Source: Mycobacterium sp. SMC-8 (GTDB lineage: Bacteria; Actinomycetota; Actinomycetes; Mycobacteriales; Mycobacteriaceae). From it: DNA of 64,000 nucleotides. This document shows, in pieces, positions 35,607-46,519 of the stretch (the stretch's first letter is position 1; each line of letters begins with the position of its first letter). The stretch is taken from NCBI RefSeq assembly GCF_025263565.1, contig NZ_CP079865.1, positions 4,030,001 through 4,094,000 of the forward strand, read 5' to 3'. The position numbers were made by a program, and so were the translations under genes. The notes beneath the pieces were generated by a model, which saw nothing but the letters and a program-made list of their open reading frames with translations, was not told where the DNA came from and did not search any database.

Positions 35607-37601
35607 GTGTCCAAGCTTTCGACCGTCGCCCGGCGATTGGTGCTGGGCCGGCCGTTCCGCAGTGACAAGCTGTCGCACACCCTGCTGCCCAAGCGGATAG
35701 CGTTGCCGGTCTTCGCCTCCGACGCGCTGTCCTCGACGGCGTACGCGCCCGAGGAGATCTTCCTGGTGCTGTCGGTGGCCGGCCTGGCCGCCTACTCGAT
35801 GGCGCCGTGGATCGGGCTGGCCGTGGCCGCGGTGATGCTGGTCGTGATCGCCAGTTACCGGCAGAACGTGCACGCCTACCCGTCCGGCGGCGGCGACTAC
35901 GAGGTGGTGACCACCAATCTCGGCCCCACCGCCGGGCTGACGGTGGCCAGCGCGCTGTTGGTCGACTACGTGTTGACCGTCGCGGTGTCGATGTCCTCGG
36001 CGATGTCGAACATCGGGTCCGCGATACCGTTCGTCAACGACCACAAGGTGCTGTTCGCCGTCATCGCGATCCTGCTGCTCGCGTCACTGAACATGCGGGG
36101 TATCCGCGAGTCCGGCACCGCGTTCGCGATTCCCACCTACGCGTTCATGATCGGCATGTACCTGATGCTGGTGTGGGGCTTCGTCCAGATCTACGCGCTG
36201 GACATCCCGCTGCGGGCGGAGTCGGCCGACTTCGAGATGCATTCCGAGCACGGCGACGTCGTCGGCTTCGCGCTGGTGTTCCTTGTGGCCCGTGCGTTCT
36301 CGTCCGGCAGCGCGGCGCTGACCGGTGTCGAGGCCATCAGCAACGGTGTGCCCGCGTTCCGTAAACCGAAGTCGCGCAACGCCGCAACCACGCTGCTGCT
36401 GCTCGGCGTGATCGCGATCACACTGTTCATGGGCATCATCATGCTGGCCAAGGCAACCGGCGTGAAGATCGCCGAACGTCCCCATGAACAACTCGTCGGC
36501 GCGCCGCCCGACTATCACCAGAAAACACTGATCGCGCAGCTGGCCGAGGCGGTGTTCCATGGCTTCCCGCTGGGGCTCTACCTGATCGCCGGCGTCACCG
36601 CACTGATCCTGGTGCTGGCCGCCAACACCGCGTTCAACGGCTTCCCGGTGCTGGGATCGATTCTGGCTCAGGACCGCTTCCTGCCGCGTCAGCTGCACAC
36701 CCGCGGTGACCGGCTGGCGTTTTCCAACGGGATCCTGTTCCTGGCGTTCGGCGCGATCGCCTTCGTGGTGGCGTTCCAGGCCCAGGTCACCGCGCTGATC
36801 CAGCTCTACATCGTCGGGGTGTTCGTGTCGTTCACCCTCAGCCAGGTCGGGATGGTCCGGCACTGGACCCGGCTGTTGCGCACCGAGACCGATCCGGCCG
36901 CGCGCCGACGGATGATGCGGGCGCGGGTGATCAACACCGTGGGGCTGGTCTGCACCGGAACCGTGCTGGTGATCGTCGTGGTGACCAAATTCCTCGTCGG
37001 CGCGTGGATCGCGATACTGGCGATGGCCGCATTGTTCGGGATCATGAAGCTGATCCACCGGCACTACGCGGCGGTCAGCCAGGAGCTGGACGCCCAGGCC
37101 GCCGAGACCGAGGACATCGTGCTGCCCAGCCGTAACCACGCGATCGTGCTGGTCTCCAACCTCCACATGCCCACGCTGCGCGCGCTTGCGTATGCCCGGG
37201 CCACCAGACCCGACGTGCTGGAAGCGGTCACCGTCAGCGTCGACGATGCCGAGACCCGCCAGCTGGTGCACAAGTGGGAGCACAGCGACATCAGCGTGCC
37301 GCTGAAGGTGATCGCCTCGCCGTACCGGGAGATCACCCGCCCCGTGCTCGACTACGTCAAGAGGGTGAGCAAGGACTCGCCCCGCACGGTGGTCACCGTG
37401 TTCATCCCCGAGTACGTCGTCGGTCACTGGTGGGAACAGGTGCTGCACAACCAGAGTGCGCTGCGGCTGAAGGGCCGCCTGCTGTTCGAACCCAACGTGA
37501 TGGTGACGTCGGTGCCCTGGCAGCTGAGTTCGTCGGAGCGATTGAAGAAGCTGGCGCCCCAGTCCGCACCCGGAGACGCACGCAAGGGGTTCCTGGATTG
37601 A
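35607..37601 (+). CDS. APC-family permease, KUP/PotE-like (Rv2690c-like)
   Basis: A 664-residue amino acid-polyamine-organocation superfamily transporter. Twelve hydrophobic segments are apparent, beginning PVFASDALSSTAYAPEEIFLVL, the conserved first-helix break of the APC fold, and including ALTGVEAISNGVPAF in helix six. A cytosolic domain of about 180 residues follows, resembling a nucleotide-binding-type regulatory domain (VLVSNLHMPTLRALAYARA). The substrate may be K+ (a KimA-like layout) given divergent ceoB/ceoC; this is inference. The GTG lies about nine bases after TACTCT with no Shine-Dalgarno sequence, compatible with a leaderless transcript. Confidence 0.85.
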   Translation: MSKLSTVARRLVLGRPFRSDKLSHTLLPKRIALPVFASDALSSTAYAPEEIFLVLSVAGLAAYSMAPWIGLAVAAVMLVVIASYRQNVHAYPSGGGDYEVVTTNLGPTAGLTVASALLVDYVLTVAVSMSSAMSNIGSAIPFVNDHKVLFAVIAILLLASLNMRGIRESGTAFAIPTYAFMIGMYLMLVWGFVQIYALDIPLRAESADFEMHSEHGDVVGFALVFLVARAFSSGSAALTGVEAISNGVPAFRKPKSRNAATTLLLLGVIAITLFMGIIMLAKATGVKIAERPHEQLVGAPPDYHQKTLIAQLAEAVFHGFPLGLYLIAGVTALILVLAANTAFNGFPVLGSILAQDRFLPRQLHTRGDRLAFSNGILFLAFGAIAFVVAFQAQVTALIQLYIVGVFVSFTLSQVGMVRHWTRLLRTETDPAARRRMMRARVINTVGLVCTGTVLVIVVVTKFLVGAWIAILAMAALFGIMKLIHRHYAAVSQELDAQAAETEDIVLPSRNHAIVLVSNLHMPTLRALAYARATRPDVLEAVTVSVDDAETRQLVHKWEHSDISVPLKVIASPYREITRPVLDYVKRVSKDSPRTVVTVFIPEYVVGHWWEQVLHNQSALRLKGRLLFEPNVMVTSVPWQLSSSERLKKLAPQSAPGDARKGFLD

Positions 37602-38782
37602 GTGACGACCTGGTGCTGACCACCACCGCGGCAGCCAACGGCGGCAGCTGTGTCGCGCGCCACGACGGTCGGGTGGTGTTCGTGCGCTACGCGCTGCCGG
37701 GGGAGACGGTCCGCGCCCGGCTCGTCGACGAGCGCGGGTCGTACTGGAACGCCGAGACGGTCGAGGTGCTCGAACCGTCGCCGGACCGCGTCGACACCCT
37801 CTGCCCGATCGCGGGCGCAGGTGGTTCCGGCTGCTGCGACCTCGCGTTCGCCGACCCCGCCGCGGCGCGCCGGATCAAGGGTGCTGTGGTCGCCAATCAA
37901 CTTGTCCGGCTTGGCAATCACCGCTGGCTTGACGAGTCGGAGGCCTCCGCCGAGCCGGTCGGCGACGGTGCCGCGACCGGATGGCGGACCCGGGTACGCC
38001 TCGACACCTCGCCCGACGGCCGCGTCGGTTTCCACCGCTATCACAGCGCCGAGCTGGTGCATCGGCTCGACTGCGCACAGCTGCCCCCAGGCATGCTCGA
38101 CGGGCTGGCAGACACCCGCTGGCCGGCCGGGGCCGCCGTCCACGTCGTCATCGACGACGACGGTAACCGGCACGTCGCGCATGCCGGGCGCGGCCGCCGC
38201 ACCACCGTCGTGGAAGGCGACTATGAGGCGGTGCAGCGGGTACATGGGCGGTCCTGGCGGGTGCCGGTCACCGCGTTCTGGCAGGCGCACCGGGAAGCAC
38301 CCGCGCTCTACAGCGGGCTGGTAGCGCAGTGGGCTGCGCTCGAACCGGGCATGACCGCCTGGGACTTATACGGCGGCGCAGGCGTTTTCGCCGCGGCGCT
38401 GGCCGGCGAGGTCGGCGACACCGGCTCGGTGCTGACCGTGGACACCTCCAGGGGCGCGTCGCGGTCGGCACGCGCGGCGCTGGCGGACCTGGGCAACGTG
38501 ACCGTGCTGACGGATTCGGTGCGCCGCGCGCTGAGCGGGCAGCGCCGGCGCGCCGACGTCGCGGTGCTGGATCCGCCCCGCACCGGCGCCGGCCGCGAGG
38601 TGATCGGTTTGCTGGCCGGTGCCGAGGTGCCGCGCATCGTCCATATCGGTTGCGAGGCAGCGTCGTTCGCCCGCGATGTAGGTCTCTACGTGGAGCACGG
38701 GTATGCGGTCGAGCAGCTGCGCGTGTTCGACTCGTTCCCGCTGACCCACCATGTCGAGTGCGTCGCCGTGCTGCGCAGGTGA
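37598..38782 (+). CDS. TrmA/RlmD-type RNA (uracil-5-)-methyltransferase
   Basis: A 394-residue class I SAM-dependent RNA m5U methyltransferase. An N-terminal TRAM domain (GGSCVARHDGRVVFVRYALPGE), a CxxxxxxCC-type cysteine cluster (LCPIAGAGGSGCC), the SAM site WDLYGGAGVFAAAL, the DPPRTG motif and the catalytic Cys in VHIGCEAASFARD are present. The target (rRNA or tRNA uridine) cannot be fixed from sequence. It starts with TTG, overlapping the permease stop (TTGA), so it is translationally coupled to it. Confidence 0.9.
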   Translation: MSDDLVLTTTAAANGGSCVARHDGRVVFVRYALPGETVRARLVDERGSYWNAETVEVLEPSPDRVDTLCPIAGAGGSGCCDLAFADPAAARRIKGAVVANQLVRLGNHRWLDESEASAEPVGDGAATGWRTRVRLDTSPDGRVGFHRYHSAELVHRLDCAQLPPGMLDGLADTRWPAGAAVHVVIDDDGNRHVAHAGRGRRTTVVEGDYEAVQRVHGRSWRVPVTAFWQAHREAPALYSGLVAQWAALEPGMTAWDLYGGAGVFAAALAGEVGDTGSVLTVDTSRGASRSARAALADLGNVTVLTDSVRRALSGQRRRADVAVLDPPRTGAGREVIGLLAGAEVPRIVHIGCEAASFARDVGLYVEHGYAVEQLRVFDSFPLTHHVECVAVLRR

Positions 38783-38789
38783 GACAGGT

Positions 38790-41741
38790 TCAGGGCTGCG
38801 CAGGCTCCAGAGCATCGACGGCTTGTTCCATCCGGTCGAGGGCCTCACGCATCTGATCGAGCGCTTCGCGAAGCTCTGTCGCCGAAATCGGACCGTCGGA
38901 GCCCGGGGGAAGCGGAACCGCGCGTTGCGCGTCCGGCGCGGTTTCGGGTGCTGGGAGCGGATCGGTCGGTCCCGGGGCCGAAGGCGGCTGGGCAAAGGGA
39001 GGCGGGACCGAGGCGGCATCTCCGCCCGGCGCGGTGGCGACACGGCCCGTACCCGAGCCGAAGATCTGGTCCAGCGCCTCAGACAGGGTCGGGGCGTACC
39101 CCACCCGCACGCCGCCGCCTCCGGGTTCGCGGAAACTCGCCAGCACCCGCGACAGCTGTGGGAAGGTCGAACTGTTCGGATTCGTCGAGATGCGTTCGGT
39201 GTAGAGCGGTTCGACGTACAGCACGCCGCCGTCGGCGATCGGCAGGGTGAGCAGGTTGCCGTAGTGGATCTGGTTCGACCGCTCCAGCAGGGTTCGTTCG
39301 GAAGCCACCCGGGTGTCGGAGATCATCGAGTTCTGGATCTGTTGCGGGCCCTGGGTGAGGGTGTCGGTCGGTAGCTGCAGTACCGAGAGCTTCCCGTAAT
39401 CGTGCGGGTCGGAGCCGGCGGAAATGTAGGCCGACAGGAATTCCCGGCTGTAGCCCACCATCGCCGTGGCCAGCCGGAACGACGGCTCTGCGGTCTCCTC
39501 GTCGCCGATGAGCACATAGAACGGTGGTTGCGCCGAGGTGGCCTCATTGGTGGGATCGCTCGGGACCGACCAGAAAGCGTTGGTGGTGAAGAATTCTCGG
39601 GGCTCGTCCACGTGGTACTTCGACAGCAGTTCGCGCTGCACGCGGAACAGGTCCTCCGGATAGCGGAAGTGCGCCCGCAGCTGGTCGGGAATGTCGTCTG
39701 CGCTCGTGACGGTGCCTGGCAGTGCGCGCATCCACGCCGCCAGGACCGGGTCGTCGGTGTCGAATTGATAGAGCGTGACGGTTCCGTCATACGCATCGAC
39801 GGTCGCCTTGACCGAGTTGCGGGCGTACCCCACCGCACTGCCCTGCCGGAATGACCCGCTCGGGGTGAGCGCCGGCTGTTCCAGCAAGGCGCGGGCGGCG
39901 TACGGATACCGGTCCAGCGTGGTGTAGGCGTCGACGACCCATACGATGCGTCCATCGACGACCGCGGGGTAGGTGTTGGCGTCAGTGGTCAGCCACGGCG
40001 CCACCCGCTCGACCCTCTTCTTGGGATCCCGGTGAAGGATCAACTTCGACTCCGCGCCGATCGCCCGCGAGAACAGGATGTTGCGCTCGGTCAATTTGGC
40101 GGCGAAAACGCTGCGGTTGAACCAGTTTCCGATGGGAACGCCGCCGGCTCCGGTGTAGGTGTAGGTCGAGGTGTCGGTGTCGTACTCGCGAGGCTGCGCC
40201 CCCGGGGCGCCGCCGACGATCGCATAATCGGGATCGGCTCGGGCGATCACCTCACCGAAGTAGATGCGCGGCTGCTCGACGGGGATGACCTGGTGGCCTG
40301 ACGCCTGCGTGGCGATGTCGCTGACGGCGTAGATCGGGTAGCCGCTGTTGCTCTCCGAGGCCTCGGCGGCTTCACGCACCGCGGCATTGACCCGGTTCGC
40401 GGGCGCGGCGACGAACCCGTTGCCGTGCGTGTAGACGGTGTGGCGATTGATCCAGTCGGTCTGGTTGCCGGTCAGCGAATCCGGGGACAGTTCACGCACA
40501 CCCACGATGTAGTCCTGCACCCGACCGTCGATGCGGTAACGGTCGATGTCCAGGGCCTCCGGGAAGCTGTAGAAATTCTTCAGCTGCTGTTGCTGGGTGA
40601 AAGTCCGCGACAGGATGTTGGGGTCCAGCAGGCGCACCTGGGCGATGGTGGTCCGGTCCGCCGGCACGTCGACGGGAGAGGTGGTGCCGATACCGGGGTA
40701 GTCGCGGTATTCGACGTGGTCGCGGCCGAGTCGGAAGGCCGCGCGGGTGGCATCGATGTTGCGGTCGATGTAGGGCGCTTCGAGATCGGCGGCGTTGGGC
40801 CGCACGGAGAACTGCTCCATCAACATCGGCCAGGCGCCGCCCACCAACAGCGACGACAGCACCAGGAGCGCGGTGGCCATCGCCGGAATCCGCATGTCGC
40901 GAAGGAAGACCGCGGCGAAGAACGACACGGCACACAGCACGGCGATCGCCAACAGCACGAGTTTGGCCGGCAGCGCCGCGTGGATGTCGGTGTAGCCGGC
41001 GCCGGTGAACGTGGGCTCTTTGCGGTCCGCGGAGAGCAGTTCGTAACGGTCGAACCAGTAGGCCACCGCTTTGAGCATGATCGCCGTGCCCGCGAGGACC
41101 GCGATCTGCACGCGTGCCGGCTGGGTCAGCGTGCCCTTGCCGGCGCCGATGCGCAGCCCTCCGAACAGATAGTTCGCGGCCAGGTTGGCCAGCAGCGCCA
41201 TCACGCAGGCCACGAGTAACCAGTTCAGCACTATGCGGTAGAACGGCAGATCGAACACGTAGAAGCTGATGTCGTGGCCGAACTCGGGGTCTGCGATGCC
41301 GAACGCGCCGCCGTGGAGGAACAGTTGCACCGTCGTCCAGCGCAGCTGGGCGATCAGTCCGCAGAGCAGACCCGCAATGGCCGCGATGCCGAACGCGGTC
41401 AGCCGGGGCCTCGCCATCGCGGCCGCGCGGTACGGATCGAGCGGTTCTGACCTGATCTCAGCCGGCACGAACACCGGGCGGGTGCGGTAGGCCAGCAGGG
41501 CAGCGGCCATCACCGCACCCCCGACCAATGTCGCGGCGGCGATGAAAATCCCCAGCCGGGTGAGCAACACCGTCACCCAGACCGATCGGTAGCCGACTTC
41601 TCCGAACCACAACCAATCGACGTAGGCGTCGACAGCGCGGGGGCCGACGATGAGCAGCGTCACGCACCCCGCAGCGACGAACAACGCGGCGCGGGTGCGG
41701 CGGGGGAGGTGTGCGAACCTGGCCGACGGCGCAGTCTTCAT
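38790..41741 (-). CDS. UPF0182 family giant membrane protein
   Basis: A 983-residue UPF0182 protein. Seven N-terminal membrane helices (residues about 20-320) precede a large extracytoplasmic domain with [38 protein letters not shown] and NLLTLPI, then a low-complexity Pro-rich linker and a C-terminal coiled-coil-like helix ([20 protein letters not shown]). Homologs in M. tuberculosis (Rv0064, Rv3193c) have no firm function. The ATG giving MKTAPSARF is chosen over the GTG upstream, which lies in the divergent nhaA region. Confidence 0.9.
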   Translation of the reverse strand: MKTAPSARFAHLPRRTRAALFVAAGCVTLLIVGPRAVDAYVDWLWFGEVGYRSVWVTVLLTRLGIFIAAATLVGGAVMAAALLAYRTRPVFVPAEIRSEPLDPYRAAAMARPRLTAFGIAAIAGLLCGLIAQLRWTTVQLFLHGGAFGIADPEFGHDISFYVFDLPFYRIVLNWLLVACVMALLANLAANYLFGGLRIGAGKGTLTQPARVQIAVLAGTAIMLKAVAYWFDRYELLSADRKEPTFTGAGYTDIHAALPAKLVLLAIAVLCAVSFFAAVFLRDMRIPAMATALLVLSSLLVGGAWPMLMEQFSVRPNAADLEAPYIDRNIDATRAAFRLGRDHVEYRDYPGIGTTSPVDVPADRTTIAQVRLLDPNILSRTFTQQQQLKNFYSFPEALDIDRYRIDGRVQDYIVGVRELSPDSLTGNQTDWINRHTVYTHGNGFVAAPANRVNAAVREAAEASESNSGYPIYAVSDIATQASGHQVIPVEQPRIYFGEVIARADPDYAIVGGAPGAQPREYDTDTSTYTYTGAGGVPIGNWFNRSVFAAKLTERNILFSRAIGAESKLILHRDPKKRVERVAPWLTTDANTYPAVVDGRIVWVVDAYTTLDRYPYAARALLEQPALTPSGSFRQGSAVGYARNSVKATVDAYDGTVTLYQFDTDDPVLAAWMRALPGTVTSADDIPDQLRAHFRYPEDLFRVQRELLSKYHVDEPREFFTTNAFWSVPSDPTNEATSAQPPFYVLIGDEETAEPSFRLATAMVGYSREFLSAYISAGSDPHDYGKLSVLQLPTDTLTQGPQQIQNSMISDTRVASERTLLERSNQIHYGNLLTLPIADGGVLYVEPLYTERISTNPNSSTFPQLSRVLASFREPGGGGVRVGYAPTLSEALDQIFGSGTGRVATAPGGDAASVPPPFAQPPSAPGPTDPLPAPETAPDAQRAVPLPPGSDGPISATELREALDQMREALDRMEQAVDALEPAQP

Positions 41742-41888
41742 CAGGGCGCTCCGATCGCGGTGATGTGCCGTCGATCCGGGCATACCGAGGCACCGGTGCG
41801 GCCAGTCTCCCGGCAGAACGCCGACAGAGGTCGGACCCGGCTCGGCGAGTGCGCGAGTGGCGAATGGCCTACATTGATCGTAGTTGGT

Positions 41889-43283
41889 GTGCCGGGAAGT
41901 CTGGTCGGCCTTGCTTTGACGACCACAAATGATGGGACTCTCGATTTGGCAACCAGCCCGTTCTCGCCGATGCGCCGCCCGGTCTTCTCACGAGGTTCCT
42001 GGGCGGAGACCCGCCGGGTCACCGAAATTCTCCGCAAGGAAACCGTCGGCGGCGCCATCCTCCTGGTGGCCGCCGCTGCGGCGTTGATCTGGGCGAATTC
42101 CCCGTGGGCGCAGAGCTACTTCGCGCTGCGCGATCTCGAGCTGGGAGGCGAATGGTTCGGGCTGCACCTGAACCTCACGCTGGGGGCCTGGGCCGCCGAC
42201 GGGCTGCTGGCGATCTTCTTTCTGGTGGTCGGCTTTGAGCTCAAGCGGGAGTTCGTTGCCGGCGATCTACGGGATCCGAGTCGGGCGGCGCTGCCGATCG
42301 CTGCCGCGGTCGGCGGCATGGTGGTGCCCGCGCTGATCTTCGTCCTGGTGAACCTCAACACCGGGGACGGGGCGTTGCGCGGCTGGGCGATCCCGACTGC
42401 CACGGACATCGCGTTCGCGGTGGCGGTGCTCGCCGTGATCGCCACCCATCTGCCGTCCGCGCTGAGGACGTTCCTGCTGACGCTGGCCGTCATCGATGAC
42501 CTGCTGGCGATCACCGTCATCGCCGTGTTCTACACCCAGGAGATCAACGGGTGGGCGTTGGCCCTGGCGGTGGTTCCGCTGGCGCTCTTCACAGTGTGCG
42601 TCCAGCGCGGCGTCCAGAAGTGGTGGGTGCTCGTCCCTCTGGCGGTGGCGGTGTGGGTGCTGGTGCACGAGTCGGGTGTGCACGCCACGGTGGCCGGCGT
42701 GCTGCTCGGTTTCGCGGTTCCGGTGCGGCGATCGGCGACACAGCGGGGACGTGAAGTCGAGCCGGAGCACCGGGTGGGTATGGCCGAGTATTTCGAACAC
42801 CGGTTCCGTCCGATCTCGGCCGGCGTCGCGATTCCGGTGTTCGCCTTCTTCGCCGCCGGTGTGAGCATCGGTGGTCTCAGCGGGCTGACCCGGGCACTCG
42901 GCGATCCGATCACCTTGGGAATCGTGCTCGGCCTGGTCTTGGGCAAGCCGATCGGGATCCTGCTCACCACCCGTGTCCTGTCGGCGGTGACGCGGGCCAG
43001 CCTGGATTCGTCGTTGCGGTGGGTGGACGTGCTCGGGATGTCCATGCTGGCCGGCGTCGGGTTCACCGTGTCGCTGTTGATCGGCGACCTGGCCTACGGC
43101 ATGGGGTCCGAACGTGACGAATTTGTGAAGATCGGTGTGTTGTCCGGCTCGCTGCTGGCGGCCACGTTGGCGGCCGGCATCCTGCTCACCAGAAACCGTG
43201 TCTACCGGCGGATATACCAGGAAGAAACGGCCGATGCCGACCGCGACGGAGTGCCCGATGTCTACCAGACTCGACAGGACTGA
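41889..43283 (+). CDS. nhaA: Na+/H+ antiporter NhaA
   Basis: A 464-residue NhaA antiporter exporting Na+ (or Li+) in exchange for H+. The signature helices are clear: [34 protein letters not shown], and [17 protein letters not shown], which contains the ion-binding Asp pair. Then follow [19 protein letters not shown] and [18 protein letters not shown]. The start is uncertain: GTG 41889, TTG 41916 and ATG 41970 are all in frame, none with a strong Shine-Dalgarno sequence. Upstream TACATT suits a leaderless message. dxs follows after 28 bases with its own promoter. Confidence 0.9.
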   Translation: MPGSLVGLALTTTNDGTLDLATSPFSPMRRPVFSRGSWAETRRVTEILRKETVGGAILLVAAAAALIWANSPWAQSYFALRDLELGGEWFGLHLNLTLGAWAADGLLAIFFLVVGFELKREFVAGDLRDPSRAALPIAAAVGGMVVPALIFVLVNLNTGDGALRGWAIPTATDIAFAVAVLAVIATHLPSALRTFLLTLAVIDDLLAITVIAVFYTQEINGWALALAVVPLALFTVCVQRGVQKWWVLVPLAVAVWVLVHESGVHATVAGVLLGFAVPVRRSATQRGREVEPEHRVGMAEYFEHRFRPISAGVAIPVFAFFAAGVSIGGLSGLTRALGDPITLGIVLGLVLGKPIGILLTTRVLSAVTRASLDSSLRWVDVLGMSMLAGVGFTVSLLIGDLAYGMGSERDEFVKIGVLSGSLLAATLAAGILLTRNRVYRRIYQEETADADRDGVPDVYQTRQD

Positions 43284-43299
43284 CCATCTCGGCCGTGCG

Positions 43300-43305
43300 T
43301 AGACT
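43300..43305 (+). promoter_or_regulatory. Probable -10 element of a leaderless dxs transcript
   Basis: TAGACT ends six bases before the dxs ATG and there is no Shine-Dalgarno sequence, the arrangement typical of mycobacterial leaderless mRNAs. No convincing -35 is visible at the right distance. Confidence 0.45.
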
Positions 43306-43311
43306 GACGGG

Positions 43312-45225
43312 ATGCTTGAACAGATCCGCGGTCCCGCAGATCTACAGCACCTGTCGCAGGCGCAGATGGAGGACCTGGCCCGCGAAATCCGTGACTTCCT
43401 GATCCACAAGGTCGCGGCGACGGGTGGGCATCTGGGACCCAACCTCGGCGTTGTCGAGCTCACGCTGGCGCTGCACCGGGTCTTCGATTCCCCGCACGAC
43501 CCGATCCTCTTCGACACCGGGCACCAGGCCTACGTGCACAAGATGCTCACGGGTCGCAGCCAGGACTTCAATTCGCTGCGCAAAAAGGACGGCCTGTCCG
43601 GCTATCCGTCGCGCGCCGAGAGTGAGCACGACTGGGTCGAGTCCAGCCACGCCAGCTCAGCGCTGTCCTACGCCGACGGTCTGGCCAAGGCGTTCGAGCT
43701 GTCCGGGCACCGCAACCGGCACGTGGTGGCGGTGGTCGGGGACGGTGCGCTGACCGGGGGCATGTGCTGGGAGGCGATGAACAACATCGCCGCGTCGCGT
43801 CGCCCGATCGTGATCGTGGTCAACGACAACGGCCGCAGCTATGCGCCGACCATCGGCGGTTTCGCCGAACACCTCGCCGGCCTGCGGCTGCAGCCCGGCT
43901 ACGAGCGCTTCCTGGAGGAGGGCCGCAAGGCGGTCCGTGGCGTGCCGATGATCGGCGAGTTCTGCTACCAGTGCATGCACAGCATCAAGGCCGGCATCAA
44001 GGATGCGTTGTCACCGCAGGTGATGTTCACCGATCTCGGCCTGAAGTACGTGGGGCCCATCGACGGTCACGACGAGCACGCTGTGGAAAGCGCGCTGCGG
44101 CACGCCCGCGCGTTCAACGCCCCGGTGGTGGTGCATGTCGTGACCCGCAAGGGCATGGGCTACGCGCCCGCCGAGAACGACGTCGACGATCAGATGCACG
44201 CGTGCGGTGTCATCGACCCCCAAACCGGTCTGGCGACCTCGGTGCCCGGGCCCGGCTGGACGTCGACGTTCTCCGAGGCGCTGATCCGGCTGGCGAGCAA
44301 GCGCCGAGACATCGTCGCCATCACCGCCGCGATGCCCGGACCCACCGGATTGAGCGCGTTCCGGGAACGCTTCCCGGATCGCTTCTTCGACGTCGGTATC
44401 GCCGAGCAGCACGCGATGACGTCGGCCGCGGGGCTGGCCATGGGCGGCATGCATCCGGTGGTGGCGATCTACTCGACGTTCCTCAACCGCGCGTTCGACC
44501 AGATGCTGATGGACGTCGCGCTGCACAAGCTGCCGGTGACCATGGTGCTGGACCGCTCCGGGATCACCGGACCGGACGGCGCCAGCCACAACGGAATGTG
44601 GGACCTGTCGATCCTGGGCATCGTGCCCGGCATGCGGGTCGCCGCACCACGCGACGGTGCGCGCCTGCGGGAGGAACTCGGCGAAGCTGTCGAGGTCAAC
44701 GACGGCCCCACCGCCGTGCGGTTCCCGAAAGGCGATGTCGGCGAAGACATCCCGGCGATCGAACGTCGCGACGGGGTGGACATCCTCACGCTTCCTGCCG
44801 AGGGGATGTCCGAGGACGTGCTCGTGGTGGCCGTCGGTCCGTTCGCCGCGATGGCGCTGGCGGTCGCCGAACGACTGCGCAACCAAGGCATCGGTGTGAC
44901 CGTGGTGGACCCGCGGTGGGTGCTGCCCGTGCCCGAACAGATCGCGACCCTGGCGGACCGGCACAAGCTCGTCGTCACCATCGAGGACAACGGCGGTCAC
45001 GGTGGGGTCGGATCGGCGGTGTCGAGTGCGTTGCGTCGCAACGAGATCGATGTGCCGTGCCGGGACGCCGCGCTGCCGCAGGAGTTCTTCGCCCACGCCT
45101 CGCGGGGTGAGGTGCTCGCCGAGGTCGGGCTGACCGAACAGAGCATCGCCCGCCAGATCACCGGCTGGGTGGCCGCGCTCGGCGCCGCCGCCGGTGACAG
45201 CGAGGTCAGTGAGCGCGTCGACTGA
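43312..45225 (+). CDS. dxs: 1-deoxy-D-xylulose-5-phosphate synthase
   Basis: Thiamine-diphosphate enzyme joining pyruvate and glyceraldehyde 3-phosphate, the first and controlling step of the MEP isoprenoid pathway. The 637-residue protein has [11 protein letters not shown], the TPP motif [23 protein letters not shown], the central [16 protein letters not shown] and [15 protein letters not shown], and the transketolase C-terminal domain (IEDNGGHGG). Length is standard. It is the last gene in the synteny block before the accessory catabolic island; in M. tuberculosis Rv2682c faces rnd (Rv2681) directly. Confidence 0.97.
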   Translation: MLEQIRGPADLQHLSQAQMEDLAREIRDFLIHKVAATGGHLGPNLGVVELTLALHRVFDSPHDPILFDTGHQAYVHKMLTGRSQDFNSLRKKDGLSGYPSRAESEHDWVESSHASSALSYADGLAKAFELSGHRNRHVVAVVGDGALTGGMCWEAMNNIAASRRPIVIVVNDNGRSYAPTIGGFAEHLAGLRLQPGYERFLEEGRKAVRGVPMIGEFCYQCMHSIKAGIKDALSPQVMFTDLGLKYVGPIDGHDEHAVESALRHARAFNAPVVVHVVTRKGMGYAPAENDVDDQMHACGVIDPQTGLATSVPGPGWTSTFSEALIRLASKRRDIVAITAAMPGPTGLSAFRERFPDRFFDVGIAEQHAMTSAAGLAMGGMHPVVAIYSTFLNRAFDQMLMDVALHKLPVTMVLDRSGITGPDGASHNGMWDLSILGIVPGMRVAAPRDGARLREELGEAVEVNDGPTAVRFPKGDVGEDIPAIERRDGVDILTLPAEGMSEDVLVVAVGPFAAMALAVAERLRNQGIGVTVVDPRWVLPVPEQIATLADRHKLVVTIEDNGGHGGVGSAVSSALRRNEIDVPCRDAALPQEFFAHASRGEVLAEVGLTEQSIARQITGWVAALGAAAGDSEVSERVD

Positions 45226-45227
45226 CG

Positions 45228-46418
45228 ATGGCGAAAACCCACTCCGCTCGCCTCACGGCGGGCGCCGTGCTGACGATCGCTGCGCTGGTGGGCTGTGCTC
45301 CGACCGCGGATGCCGCCACACCCATGTGGTCCGGCCTGGACGCCAGGGCGCTGGAGGTGCCCGCCGCGTCACCCGGCACCCTGCTGGACACCGTGCCGCT
45401 GGACCCGGCGCTGTCGGTGCCGGGGGCCGGCGCCGCCTACCGCATCCTGTACTCCACCATCGACCAGCACGACCGCCCCGCGGTCAGCACCGCGGTGGTG
45501 TTCACCCCCAGCATCGCTGCCCCGCAGGGTGGGTGGCCGGTGATCGCGTGGGCGCACGGCACCGTCGGGCTCGGTGACGACTGCACCCCGTCGGCGCTGC
45601 CACGCAGCGGCCGCGACAAGGAGTATCTGTCGCACTGGCTCGACCAGGGCTACGCGGTGGTGGGCAGCGACTACACCGGTCTGGGCACACCGGGGTTGAT
45701 GAGTTATCTGAACAGCCGGAGCACTGCACGCGCCGTGGTGGACTCGGTGATCGCGGCCCGCCAGATGGATCTCGATCTGTCGCCGAAGTGGGCCGTCGTC
45801 GGACAGTCGCAGGGCGGGGGAGCCGCCGTCGCGACAGCCCGGTGGGCCACCGAGTTCAGCGCCGGTCGCGGGCTGGACTACCGCGGCGTCGTCGCGACCG
45901 GCACCCCGGCCAACGTCGAGAACATCGTCAAACAGGCCGGCCCCGACATGGCCGTCCCGCCCGAACTGGGCCCGATGGGCAGCGCCTACACCGCTTACAT
46001 CGTCGCCGCGCTGCGAGAGGCCCGTCCCGACCTTGATCTGGACCAGGTGCTGACCCGGGAGGGCCGGGCGGCCGCGGACAAGGCCGAAACTCTCTGCGCC
46101 GCAGAGCTTCCCGGTGCACTCGAAGGGCTGAAAGTACCGGAGTTCTTCACCGCGCCGATCGCGTCGATCCCCGGCGCCCCTGAGGCGATCGACGCGTACA
46201 TGGGCGTCCCCGCAACGGGATACGACCGCCCGGTGTTCCTCGGCGTCGGGATGCAGGACCGTGACGTCCCGCCGAACCTGACGCTGCGGTTTTCCGAACG
46301 GCTGACCGACAACGGTCAGGGCGTGACGCTGAAGGTGTATCCGGATTCCGACCACAGCGGCACCGTGCTGGCCTCGATTCCCGACTCGACGCCGTTCCTG
46401 GCACGGGCGCTGGCCTGA
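45228..46418 (+). CDS. Secretory lipase-type lipoprotein (alpha/beta hydrolase)
   Basis: A 396-residue exported alpha/beta hydrolase of the secretory lipase (LIP) family. A signal peptide with lipobox AALVGC (Cys about 23) suggests lipid anchoring. The core has VIAWAHGTVGLGDDC (oxyanion), the nucleophile elbow VVGQSQGGGAAVATA, and GVGMQDRDVPP followed by YPDSDHSGTV for Asp and His. It starts two bases after the dxs stop, so it may ride on dxs transcription. The substrate, an ester or triacylglycerol, is unknown. It marks the left edge of the island. Confidence 0.84.
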   Translation: MAKTHSARLTAGAVLTIAALVGCAPTADAATPMWSGLDARALEVPAASPGTLLDTVPLDPALSVPGAGAAYRILYSTIDQHDRPAVSTAVVFTPSIAAPQGGWPVIAWAHGTVGLGDDCTPSALPRSGRDKEYLSHWLDQGYAVVGSDYTGLGTPGLMSYLNSRSTARAVVDSVIAARQMDLDLSPKWAVVGQSQGGGAAVATARWATEFSAGRGLDYRGVVATGTPANVENIVKQAGPDMAVPPELGPMGSAYTAYIVAALREARPDLDLDQVLTREGRAAADKAETLCAAELPGALEGLKVPEFFTAPIASIPGAPEAIDAYMGVPATGYDRPVFLGVGMQDRDVPPNLTLRFSERLTDNGQGVTLKVYPDSDHSGTVLASIPDSTPFLARALA

Positions 46419-46461
46419 GCGCCGCCCGTCAGTGGCCGAACCGCGGTATGCCGGCCGGGGT

Positions 46462-46491
46462 TTGACTCATCGGCCCAGGTGATCGCATAGT
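46462..46491 (+). promoter_or_regulatory. Predicted gntR promoter
   Basis: TTGACT (46462-46467) and CATAGT (46486-46491) are 18 bases apart. The -10 overlaps the left half of the ATAGTGTATCCAAT operator-like element, so the regulator could repress its own gene. Confidence 0.5.
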
Positions 46492-46500
46492 GTATCCAAT
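46487..46500. promoter_or_regulatory. GntR/FCD operator-like site 1 (gntR promoter)
   Basis: ATAGTGTATCCAAT, identical over all 14 bases to the site before the ABC importer and similar to two more sites in the island. The GTAT core is typical of FadR/FCD-type GntR operators. It lies 20 bases before the gntR ATG. Confidence 0.65.
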
Positions 46501-46519
46501 CACCTGAAAGCGAGAGCCG